DNA of 8,635 bases from an uncultured Lachnospiraceae bacterium (GTDB taxonomy: Bacteria > Bacillota > Clostridia > Lachnospirales > Lachnospiraceae). The position numbers and the translations under genes were made by a program. Shown here piece after piece: positions 1-5,553 of the stretch. The DNA lies in the NCBI GenBank assembly GCA_910579425.1, contig CAJTVL010000127.1:1-8635 (forward strand). Direction: 5' to 3'. The notes below the pieces were generated by a model, which saw only the letters and a list, made by a program, of their open reading frames with translations, was not told where the DNA came from and searched no databases. Within the stretch, counting starts at the first letter, position 1. Every line of letters begins with the position of its first letter.

Positions 1-141
1 CAGTAGACCAGCGCTAAATAAATTTCAGAAATACACAAACTGCTTGAAATGGGTTATATTGAATCCCAAACCAGAAACAGCGAACGAACGGATATGATTA
101 TAGACTATCGGGGGGAAACACTGATTGAAGCCGTGGTGTAA
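1..141 (+). pseudogene. Winged-helix (MarR-like) regulator fragment, frameshifted
   Basis: This is the 3' end of a plus-strand gene cut by the left window edge. The frame starting at base 1 is open from base 22 to the TAA at 139-141 and reads ISEIHKLLEMGYIESQ, then a basic turn (RNSERTD) and a beta-like stretch ending LIEAVV. That matches the recognition helix and wing of MarR-type winged-helix proteins ('LEkmGyIer...DrR'). The frame has stops at 4-6 and 19-21, but the frame starting at base 2 reads SRPALNK across the same bases, as expected just before the recognition helix. Adding one A in the AATAAA run near base 20 would join the two. The protein also ends earlier than MarR proteins usually do. 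I read it as a decaying regulator. The family assignment is tentative, and the sequence upstream is not available. Confidence 0.35.
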
Positions 142-211
142 TTCGAGACTGCGCGACCGTTGCCGAAATATCCGCCGTAACTGAATTTGTTACATAAGGC
201 TCGAATTACAC
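136..211. repeat. Perfect 12-bp inverted repeat joining two converging gene ends
   Basis: GTGTAATTCGAG at 136-147 is the exact reverse complement of CTCGAATTACAC at 200-211, with 52 bases between. The left arm contains the TAA of the winged-helix fragment. The right arm encodes part of the last residues (CNSS) of the minus-strand methyltransferase. A smaller hairpin, GTAAC at 177-181 with GTTAC at 189-193, lies inside. No T-run follows either side, so this is not a standard terminator, and I see no flanking target-site duplication that would prove a transposed element. Confidence 0.55.
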
Positions 212-939
212 TTCCATTTGCAAAACTCATAAATCCCGATCCCGATTGCCAACGACAAATTCAGCGAATCAACGGAACGCGTATGTGGGATTACCACACT
301 TTTTCCCACATGCAAAAAGCTCTCATCCAATCCGCTTGCTTCATTTCCAAAAATCAGTGAAAACGGCTTATCTGCGGAAGGTTCAAATGTCCCAAGCCGG
401 TACTTTCCATTCAGCATAAAAGAGTACTTCTCTCTTTCGCTTCCATATTCCTGATCATAGTGCGCAAAACACGAAAAATACTCAAACTTCATTTTAAATA
501 TGGCTCCCATGGACGCCCTGACCACTTTCGGGTGGAAAATATCAACCGCCGGTTCGATCACAGCCAGATTCGTAATGCCAAATCCAACGCAGCTTCTGAT
601 AATCGTTCCCAGATTACCCATATCACTTGGATTCACCAATACCACATGGTTTTTATTGTGATCCAATTTACAATCATATTTCCTGAATATACCCATGGTA
701 ATACAGTTATCCTTATCGCGTATCTTTTCAATATATCTGTCATTCTCTACTATTTTCACACCCGTCTTTTTGCCTTCCTGCGCCAGCTTATTACGAATTT
801 CCGCTTTTGCATCCGAATGTACCAGAATCATATCTACTGCTTCCGGCTTGCTTTGCAGCAATTCAAATGTAGGGAAAGAACCGGGGCTGTATGAATAACT
901 TTCTTTTTTGCTATACCTTTTTATCTCGCTCACTTTCAT
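190..939 (-). CDS. TrmH/SpoU-family RNA 2'-O-methyltransferase
   Basis: This 249-residue protein belongs to the SPOUT superfamily of knotted methyltransferases, which move a methyl group from S-adenosylmethionine to a ribose 2'-OH in tRNA or rRNA. All three SpoU motifs are present: NPSDMGNLGTIIRS (residues 103-116, with the family Asn and the catalytic-type Arg), IFGNEASGL (about 196-204), and IPHTRSVDSLNLSLA (217-231), which with motif 2 forms the cofactor-binding knot. The first 90 or so residues fit the small substrate-binding domain seen in TrmH/RlmB-type enzymes. The start is supported by GGAG about ten bases upstream (TGTGGAGAATGTCAAATG). It stands alone after the terminator of the CD3324-family gene. 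The C-terminal tail (KWKCNSSLM) goes past the usual end of the fold and is coded partly by the 12-bp inverted repeat. The RNA target cannot be named from sequence. Confidence 0.88.
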   Translation of the reverse strand: MKVSEIKRYSKKESYSYSPGSFPTFELLQSKPEAVDMILVHSDAKAEIRNKLAQEGKKTGVKIVENDRYIEKIRDKDNCITMGIFRKYDCKLDHNKNHVVLVNPSDMGNLGTIIRSCVGFGITNLAVIEPAVDIFHPKVVRASMGAIFKMKFEYFSCFAHYDQEYGSEREKYSFMLNGKYRLGTFEPSADKPFSLIFGNEASGLDESFLHVGKSVVIPHTRSVDSLNLSLAIGIGIYEFCKWKCNSSLM

Positions 940-987
940 TTGACATTCTCCACATCATTGGCCAGTAAACATCCGCCAAACAAACAA

Positions 988-1021
988 TCTCCCGGAATCG
1001 GTTGTTTCCTGTTCCGGGAGA
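988..1021 (-). terminator. Intrinsic terminator after the CD3324-family gene
   Basis: TCTCCCGGAA (988-997) and TTCCGGGAGA (1012-1021) form a perfect 10-bp GC-rich stem with a 14-base loop. It starts 11 bases after the stop of the small minus-strand gene. Read on the minus strand it is preceded by an A-rich stretch and followed by TTGTTTGTTT, an interrupted T-tract. On the plus strand it is followed by CTATTTTTAC, so it may work in both directions. It separates the CD3324-family gene from the methyltransferase. Confidence 0.75.
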
Positions 1022-1032
1022 CTATTTTTACT

Positions 1033-1296
1033 TTACTTTTTCTGATAAATTATTTTTTTGATCGTACTGCCGGATAATCCGAATTTCTTAGCCAACTCCT
1101 CCACAGACCCGCCGCCGTGAAACAACTCTCTGATTTGATTGTTTCTCTCCGAATAGAACTTTTTTGATCCGCTTAACGCGCCCCATTCCTGTTTCGTGTC
1201 AGACCTTGGTATGTATAAAAGCTCTCCTTCAATATAAAACTGAACTTCCTGCAATAATCCGGGAGGCAAAATTTCTGCTGCATTTTTGTATTTCAT
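1033..1296 (-). CDS. CD3324-family small helix-turn-helix protein
   Basis: This 87-residue protein matches the small clostridial family known as CD3324 from its C. difficile member. Family features seen are the N-terminal MKYKNAAEILPPGLLQEVQ, then a YIEGELLYIP stretch, a WGALSGSKKFYSERN segment, and a C-terminal helix-turn-helix (SVEELAKKFGLSGSTIKKIIYQKK, residues about 64-87; resembles the C-terminal HTH of Mor-type activators). The fold suggests DNA binding, but no regulon is known to me, so the role as a small transcription factor is inference. The start is supported by AAGGAG about eight bases upstream. A strong terminator follows the stop. Upstream, the leader holds a 13-bp hairpin and a possible 20-codon peptide, hinting at some control of this gene. 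Confidence 0.8.
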   Translation of the reverse strand: MKYKNAAEILPPGLLQEVQFYIEGELLYIPRSDTKQEWGALSGSKKFYSERNNQIRELFHGGGSVEELAKKFGLSGSTIKKIIYQKK

Positions 1297-1340
1297 CTTC
1301 CCACTCCTTATTTATTCTCAAAATAAACAGGTGCAGAAAC

Positions 1341-1388
1341 AGCAGATTATATAGCTTTTTAGCCCACACAGAAATCTATATAACTGCT
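1341..1388 (-). promoter_or_regulatory. Leader hairpin before the CD3324-family gene
   Basis: AGCAGATTATATAG (1341-1354) and CTATATAACTGCT (1376-1388) are complementary over 13 pairs with one bulged base, leaving a loop of 21 bases. On the minus strand the hairpin begins inside the stop codon of the 20-codon peptide and ends about 45 bases before the CD3324-family start. It has no T-tract, so it is not a plain terminator. It could be an operator for a dimeric repressor, a processing or pausing hairpin, or half of an attenuation device. Confidence 0.5.
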
Positions 1389-1449
1389 ATTCTGCATGGG
1401 CACCGGCTCCTGGCTTATGGCTAAATCCGCAAAAACTCCTTATTATCAT
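1387..1449 (-). CDS. Possible 20-residue peptide or leader ORF
   Basis: ATG at 1449 opens a 20-codon frame beginning MIIRSFCGF and ending HKPGAGAHAE before a TAG. The main support is the ribosome binding site GAAAGAGGTGAT, one base short of the anti-16S consensus, five bases from the ATG. A strong site this well placed is unlikely by chance in an AT-rich intergenic stretch. A second tiny frame (1359-1397, 12 codons, MQNSSYIDFCVG) starts inside it behind its own AGGAG and ends in the hairpin loop. I do not recognise the peptide. The single Cys followed by aromatic and His-Lys-Pro residues faintly recalls clostridial AgrD-like autoinducer tails, but the N-terminal amphipathic helix and any AgrB are missing, so I do not call it that. 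A leader peptide is the other option. Confidence 0.35.
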   Translation of the reverse strand: MIIRSFCGFSHKPGAGAHAE

Positions 1450-1454
1450 ATAAA

Positions 1455-1465
1455 TCACCTCTTTC
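1455..1465 (-). promoter_or_regulatory. Near-consensus ribosome binding site
   Basis: On the minus strand GAAAGAGGTGA sits five bases before the ATG at 1449. It is almost the full anti-Shine-Dalgarno complement and is the main reason to consider the 20-codon frame real. Confidence 0.5.
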
Positions 1466-1636
1466 TCTAACATCAATTTACACTATATAACGCATATATG
1501 CCAGTAGAAAAAATAAGTATAACTGTTCTTTATCCAGCGGACATTTTCGATCCGCCCGTCATCTCTGAAAAACCATTGCATGAAATACAGGAGCCATATT
1601 TTAAAAGATGCGCATCCCCCTGATACTCTCAAGTTC

Positions 1637-2611
1637 TCATATATGATACAGCCTCGACACCGCATCCTCTATATCCGGTTCTTCCACGCTCAAATCCACA
1701 ATAGAGAGCTCCTCCGACAGCTCCTTTATGACTTCGGAGGCCGTATATCTGTGATGATTAAAGTGACAGACCATCCTCTCCCCGTTTACGGACACCAGCG
1801 TCACCTTTTTGGTCTCAAGCTGAGCTTTTCCCTCTGAGACTACCAGCTTCATGACACGGTAGTCTGCCATATCCCTGATGATCTCTTCCATAGGGCCGTC
1901 CCTGACGATGGTTCCGTGATTGATGACGATCATCCTGCTGCAAAGCCTGTATACATCTTCCAGATCGTGGCTTGTGAGTATGACGGTGACCCCCATTCTC
2001 CGGTTGATGTCCAGAATAAACTGCCTGACCGCCTTTTTGGCGTCAATATCCAGGCCTATAGTGGGTTCGTCCAGAAACAGTATCTCAGGGGAATGGAGCA
2101 TGGCTGCCGCCATCTCCCCTCTCATCCGCTGCCCTAAGGAAAGCTGCCTGACCGGAATATCCAGAAAGCCGTCCATCTCCAGAATCTTCACAAGCTCCCC
2201 CAGCCGCTCCCGGTATTTGACATCAGGCACCCGGTAAATCCGCTTGAGCAGCTCGAAGGTTTCCCCAAGCCGCAGATCCCAATATAACTGAGTCCGCTGT
2301 CCAAAAACAACCCCCAGATTCTGCACCACCTTTTTTCTCTCCTGCTGGGGAGAGATGCCGTTCACCCTGATTTCACCCCCGGTGGGCATCATAATCCCGC
2401 ACATCATTTTGAGCGTGGTACTCTTGCCTGCGCCGTTGGGGCCGATATACCCCACGATTTCTCCCCGTTCTATGGAAAAACTGATGTCCCTGACCGCAGA
2501 TATTTTTCTTTTTTCCGCAAAAAAAAGATTTTTCACCACGCCCCGCAGCCCTTTTTCCTTTTTCGCTACAAGATATTCCTTGGATACATGTGAAAGTTCG
2601 ATCTGTGCCAT
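1637..2611 (-). CDS. ABC transporter ATP-binding protein (COG4586-like)
   Basis: This 324-residue ATPase powers the transporter formed with the two permeases just upstream. Counting from the ATG at 2611, it has Walker A GPNGAGKST (57-65), a Q-loop in VVFGQRTQL (Gln105), the signature LSLGQ (157-161), Walker B ILFLDEP (177-183) and the switch His215 (TSHD). The long segment before the core (residues 12-40, including KNLFFAEKRK) and a C-terminal extension of about 90 residues after the switch are typical of COG4586 ATPases paired with ABC-2-type permeases. A start ten codons earlier at 2641 is open but would overlap the permease gene. The AAGGGGG at 2617-2623, five bases from 2611, decides for the shorter form. 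It is the last gene of the three-gene operon, an unusual place since the ATPase often comes first. Cargo is unknown; export is most likely. Confidence 0.9.
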   Translation of the reverse strand: MAQIELSHVSKEYLVAKKEKGLRGVVKNLFFAEKRKISAVRDISFSIERGEIVGYIGPNGAGKSTTLKMMCGIMMPTGGEIRVNGISPQQERKKVVQNLGVVFGQRTQLYWDLRLGETFELLKRIYRVPDVKYRERLGELVKILEMDGFLDIPVRQLSLGQRMRGEMAAAMLHSPEILFLDEPTIGLDIDAKKAVRQFILDINRRMGVTVILTSHDLEDVYRLCSRMIVINHGTIVRDGPMEEIIRDMADYRVMKLVVSEGKAQLETKKVTLVSVNGERMVCHFNHHRYTASEVIKELSEELSIVDLSVEEPDIEDAVSRLYHI

Positions 2612-2616
2612 AATTT

Positions 2617-2623
2617 CCCCCTT
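2617..2623 (-). promoter_or_regulatory. Ribosome binding site deciding the ATPase start
   Basis: AAGGGGG on the minus strand overlaps the TAA of the preceding permease and lies five bases before the ATG at 2611. This indicates translational coupling and argues against the upstream in-frame start at 2641. Confidence 0.7.
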
Positions 2624-3443
2624 ATGAACCGCTGCTCTCATAGCGGCTCTTTAACCCGCGTTCAAATATTTTCTTACCAATTATAAAGCTCACAATCCCC
2701 ACCAAAAGGCTGACTGACGGAAGCTCTAACGGAAGCGGAAATTCCATCCCGCTTTCTATCCCAAGCAATCCGCATACAGGATAAAAGCTGATAAATCCAA
2801 GGGGTATCACGAAGGTAAAAAAACGCATAAACCATCCCGGATATATATTCAGCGGATAGGAGGTGGTCTTGCCTATCATATGCAGATTAAAATCCAGCAG
2901 CGCCCCGCTTTTTTTCGTCCAGAAGGCCACTGCCCCGGTGGCAGTGAACACCGCCGCGGAGATCAACGTACCGCCCGCCGTTATAATCAGGATTCTTACG
3001 ATATTCAGCAATGTCCACTGAAACTCCACCAGATGGCAGCCATACAGAAAAATGATCAGCCCCGGCAGCAAATCATAGATCCCGCAGATATTGGCCATGC
3101 CTGTACAGAACTGAAAGAAGACTCCCATGGGGCGCAGCAGCAGCCTGTCAAACTCCCCTTCCAGAATCTTGTTTTCAATCCCTCTGGTCTGGATAAAAAA
3201 CATATCCTGAAATGCATGGCTGAACATGGAAAGGCCATACAAAACCGCCACCTGCCCAAAGGTCCAGCCATTGAGATCGCCGGACTTTTCCATAATCACC
3301 TTCAGCACATAAAAACCGGAAAAACAGCTTATGGGAATCATCAAAAGCCAGCAGAAGGTATAGGAGACATACTCCATTTCCGCTTTCAATGCCATCCGGA
3401 AGGAAAAGCCAAAGACTGAAAGATAATGTTTGATTGTTTCCAT
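2622..3443 (-). CDS. ABC-2-type permease subunit (COG3694-like)
   Basis: This 273-residue membrane protein is the second permease of the transporter. It has about six hydrophobic stretches (around residues 28-50, 62-84, 108-135, 142-172, 200-230 and 240-260). The cytoplasmic-loop signature ILEGEFDRLLLRPMG (93-107) and the late segment YPLNIYPGWFMRFFTFVIPLGFISFYPV match the uncharacterised ABC-2 permease family (COG3694, Pfam ABC2_membrane_6/DUF990). The start is supported by GGGAGG eight bases before the ATG, lying in the end of the preceding gene. The gap to the first permease is only four bases and the gap to the ATPase is ten, so the three proteins are almost surely made from one transcript. 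It probably forms a heterodimer with the COG4587-like subunit. Nothing in the sequence names the substrate. Confidence 0.85.
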   Translation of the reverse strand: METIKHYLSVFGFSFRMALKAEMEYVSYTFCWLLMIPISCFSGFYVLKVIMEKSGDLNGWTFGQVAVLYGLSMFSHAFQDMFFIQTRGIENKILEGEFDRLLLRPMGVFFQFCTGMANICGIYDLLPGLIIFLYGCHLVEFQWTLLNIVRILIITAGGTLISAAVFTATGAVAFWTKKSGALLDFNLHMIGKTTSYPLNIYPGWFMRFFTFVIPLGFISFYPVCGLLGIESGMEFPLPLELPSVSLLVGIVSFIIGKKIFERGLKSRYESSGS

Positions 3444-3447
3444 ATGC

Positions 3448-4239
3448 TCATCCTCCCTGTATCAAAATATTTTTCCTGACAAAGGACCAGACGCTCATAA
3501 GACAGGCTGCCAGAAAAACAATCCAAATGATCTGAATACGGATGTGGGAAAGCCCCTCCGCCACAGAAATCTTTCCGATGTAAAGCCCAAGAGGCGTCTG
3601 AAAGGTATACTGAAAAGGCAGCCATGCAAGAAGCTCCTGGGCCCACTGCGGGAAAAACCAAAGCGGCACCATACTCCCAGAGAGAATCTCCACCACTGTC
3701 CGCAACACCACCGCCATATCCCCAAGCTCCAGGGTCTTAAATGCAAACATGCTGACCAGCGCGTACATCAGCCACAGGATCAGATACCCCAGGCAGATAC
3801 TGACCCCGAACAGCCCAAATTCCTTGAGCCCCGCCGGGCCCATCAGGCCAAAGCTAACTCCTCCCAGCCCCACCACCGGAATCACCCGCAGAAAGAAATT
3901 GACGATCACGCTTCCGATGTCCTGGGAAAGATACAGTCCCAGCAGGCTGCAGGGTCTGATCAGCTCCATGGCTACGCTTCCCTCCCGCACCCCCTTTTGT
4001 ATCATTCCCTGCACATTGCAGATATAGATCGTGGAAATCCCTGCGGACAAGATTGACCAGGCGACCATCTGTTTCTGGGTAAATCCGTTGATCTGCTGCC
4101 GCCCCCGGTAGACGCAGTCCCAGAGAAACACCGTTGCCACGATCTGTACATATCGTGCGGCCAGTGTGGCAAACACCTCAAAGCGATAGCTAAGCTGCAC
4201 CAGAATCTGCATTTTCATCTTATATAAATAAGGACCCAT
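3448..4239 (-). CDS. ABC-2-type permease subunit (COG4587-like)
   Basis: This is the first gene of the transporter operon, 263 residues from the ATG at 4239. Hydrophobic segments cover most of the protein after an amphipathic start (MGPYLYKMKMQILVQLSYRFE), which has the spacing of Tyr-Leu and Leu-x-Tyr-Arg-x-Glu seen in the family. The loop motif VREGSVAMELIRPCSLLGL (about residues 84-102) parallels the EGEFDRLLLRPMG loop of the partner subunit and probably contacts the ATPase. An earlier ATG at 4257 is open, giving 269 residues, but its AAGGA lies only three bases away. The ATG at 4239 has GGAAAGGGG seven bases upstream, so I prefer it. The gene follows a strong promoter and a leader of about 90 bases with a long dyad. 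Role in export is inferred from the family and from its neighbours. Confidence 0.83.
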   Translation of the reverse strand: MGPYLYKMKMQILVQLSYRFEVFATLAARYVQIVATVFLWDCVYRGRQQINGFTQKQMVAWSILSAGISTIYICNVQGMIQKGVREGSVAMELIRPCSLLGLYLSQDIGSVIVNFFLRVIPVVGLGGVSFGLMGPAGLKEFGLFGVSICLGYLILWLMYALVSMFAFKTLELGDMAVVLRTVVEILSGSMVPLWFFPQWAQELLAWLPFQYTFQTPLGLYIGKISVAEGLSHIRIQIIWIVFLAACLMSVWSFVRKNILIQGG

Positions 4240-4271
4240 ATCCATTCCCCTTTCCATCAGTCCTTCAACAT

Positions 4272-4314
4272 TACCGGAAATACCACAGGTACTTTATCCC
4301 TGGTATTTTCGGTA
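4272..4314 (-). promoter_or_regulatory. 14-bp dyad in the leader of the ABC operon
   Basis: TACCGGAAATACCA (4272-4285) and TGGTATTTTCGGTA (4301-4314) pair over 14 positions with one G-T, separated by 15 bases. The dyad lies between the promoter's expected start point (near 4332) and the first permease gene. No T-tract follows it in the direction of transcription. It could be a repressor operator just downstream of the promoter or an RNA hairpin in the leader. Confidence 0.55.
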
Positions 4315-4338
4315 TCCTGTTAAGCTGTATGTATAGAA

Positions 4339-4367
4339 ATTATAAATGGATACAGGTCCTTCTGCAA
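4339..4367 (-). promoter_or_regulatory. Sigma-70-type promoter of the ABC transporter operon
   Basis: On the minus strand TTGCAG (-35, plus bases 4362-4367) is followed after exactly 17 bases by TATAAT (-10, 4339-4344). Transcription should start near 4332, leaving a leader of roughly 75-90 bases. The site lies in the gap between the kinase stop codon (4415) and the permease start, so the transporter has its own promoter. Confidence 0.72.
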
Positions 4368-4369
4368 GT

Positions 4370-4399
4370 GTCCCGGGATAACCGCCCTTTTCCTGGGAC
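4370..4399. promoter_or_regulatory. Dyad abutting the -35 of the ABC promoter
   Basis: GTCCCGGG (4370-4377) and CCTGGGAC (4392-4399) form an 8-bp inverted repeat with one G-T pair around a 14-base centre. It lies two bases upstream of the -35 hexamer, the usual place for an activator site. The T-run TCTTTTTT is on the wrong side for it to end kinase transcription. A binding site for the neighbouring response regulator is possible, but LytTR proteins usually bind direct repeats. Confidence 0.4.
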
Positions 4400-4414
4400 A
4401 AAAAAGATCATTCA

Positions 4415-5536
4415 TTATATTTTTCTAAAAAGGATCAAAGCCGCTAAAAACTCCCCCTCCTTTTCCGAGAACTTCATGCTGCCGTTATATTTTTCTACAA
4501 TATCCGCCATGCTCAAATATCCCAGCCCGTGGTTACAGGCATCTTCCTTTGTGGTGGCCGGCAGTCTTCCGTTTTCGAGCACCGCTCCTGCAACGGAATT
4601 GGAAACCTCAATCAGACATTTCCTCCTATCCCCGCCAAGCCTGAAATCTACTCGCCTTTCCTCTTCTTTACATTGACAGGCAGCCTCAATGGCATTGTCC
4701 AGAAGATTGCCCAATAGACAGCACACTTCATACTCCGAAATACCTGCAAGCTCTGTGGTCACCTTTGTGGTAAAGAGGATTTCCTGCTCCCTGCCCTGTG
4801 CCTGTTTCAGATTCAAAAGCGTGTTTACAGCCTCACTGCCGGTATAGATTGTAAGGGGAATATCAGGAAGATGCTTTGTCTGCCTTCGTAGATAATCCAT
4901 GGCCTTCTCCACCCTGCCCTGCTCCAACAATCCGTACAAAAGCTGGCAACTGTTTTTCATGTCATGCCGCAGCTTCCTTACTTCCCCGCTTACGGCTAAA
5001 ATCTCCTGCTTTTGCCTCTGCCTGTATTCCTCTTCCCGTATCAGCTTTCCCATCCGCAGACTTTCCCTCTCATATAAAGAAAGCTTCCTGAAAAGGCCGC
5101 AAACCAAAAAAACTGCCATACACAAGAAACTGCATATGAAAAAAGCAGCAGCATGCCCGTACCAGCCTTTTTCCACGGGCATCCTCCAAAAAACCCCGGT
5201 CATACATGCGGATACCGCGCAGGCGCTAAGCGCCCCCAGCAGGGCACACCGCTCTTTCCTCAATCCATTCCCCGCAAGGAGACTGCCCCGGATAAAGGAT
5301 TGCAGCCGCCAGAACAGCAGCGCCGGAAAAAGCGCTGCCATAAGCGCCGCCTCCTGAAAGGCCACTCCCATGGAAAGCAAGGTTCCCTCCATCGTCTCCC
5401 CCATGCTAAAGGCCAGCAGAAAAGCAATCCCGGTTCCCCAAATACCGAAAAAATCCTGCCGTATTGCCGGCCCTGCCGCCGGCAGAGCCAATATTGCAAA
5501 TAATAGTTTTCTCAGATACATATCTGCCGTTACCAT
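4415..5536 (-). CDS. GHKL-domain sensor histidine kinase
   Basis: This 373-residue membrane kinase is the sensor partner of the LytTR regulator directly upstream. The N-terminal 150 residues hold about four to five hydrophobic segments (around 7-22, 32-45, 52-76, 97-116, 128-149), followed by a charged, probably coiled-coil linker (150-188). The phosphorylated His is His191 in LRHDMKN, the form seen in AgrC/ComD-type kinases. The ATP-binding lobe shows the N box GNLLDNAIEA (276-285) and the G box HGLGYLSM (336-343). The gap to the regulator gene is 17 bases. The ribosome site (GAAAG) is weak, fitting coupled translation; an ATG at 5521 is an alternative start. The multi-pass sensor resembles peptide sensors, but no peptide gene or AgrB-like protease is beside it, so the signal is unknown. 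Control of the adjacent transporter is likely. Confidence 0.88.
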   Translation of the reverse strand: MVTADMYLRKLLFAILALPAAGPAIRQDFFGIWGTGIAFLLAFSMGETMEGTLLSMGVAFQEAALMAALFPALLFWRLQSFIRGSLLAGNGLRKERCALLGALSACAVSACMTGVFWRMPVEKGWYGHAAAFFICSFLCMAVFLVCGLFRKLSLYERESLRMGKLIREEEYRQRQKQEILAVSGEVRKLRHDMKNSCQLLYGLLEQGRVEKAMDYLRRQTKHLPDIPLTIYTGSEAVNTLLNLKQAQGREQEILFTTKVTTELAGISEYEVCCLLGNLLDNAIEAACQCKEEERRVDFRLGGDRRKCLIEVSNSVAGAVLENGRLPATTKEDACNHGLGYLSMADIVEKYNGSMKFSEKEGEFLAALILFRKI

Positions 5537-5553
5537 CTTTCAAGCTCACTTTC

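Larger units (their letters stand above)
1297..1636. other. 340-base AT-rich intergenic region
   Basis: This gap lies between the end of the ABC ATPase gene and the start of the CD3324-family gene, all in the minus-strand direction. It holds the possible 20-codon peptide (1387-1449), a hairpin (1341-1388), and a TATAAT on the minus strand (plus bases 1346-1351) inside the hairpin's distal arm, without a good -35. Upstream of the peptide there is a possible weak promoter (TTTCTA-17-TATAGT, minus strand). I see no clear terminator after the ATPase gene, so read-through into this region is possible. Confidence 0.5.

Noticed and set aside
460..898. Plus-strand open frames opposite the methyltransferase gene
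   Set aside because: They are antisense to a gene with all three SpoU motifs, have no ribosome sites and no recognisable domains.
1387..1449. The 20-codon peptide as an AgrD-type cyclic autoinducer precursor
   Set aside because: Only a weak Cys-aromatic-His-Lys-Pro likeness; there is no amphipathic leader helix, no acidic tail and no AgrB-like gene in the window.
1533..1560. Small hairpin GCGGA...TCCGC after the ABC ATPase gene as its terminator
   Set aside because: The stem is only five pairs and no T-tract follows directly on the minus strand.
1483..1665. Minus-strand open frame of 60 codons over the end of the ABC ATPase gene and the gap after it
   Set aside because: It overlaps the ATPase coding end in another frame, no ribosome site precedes its start or the internal ATG near 1581, and I recognise no family.
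2880..4056. Long plus-strand open frames (179 and 208 codons) opposite the permease genes
   Set aside because: They lie antisense to membrane-protein genes; their Gln/His/Lys/Pro-rich make-up is the usual mirror of hydrophobic codons.
4370..4399. Dyad after the kinase gene as an intrinsic terminator
   Set aside because: In the kinase's direction the T-run comes before the stem and the -35 of the next promoter comes after it, so there is no stem-then-T arrangement.
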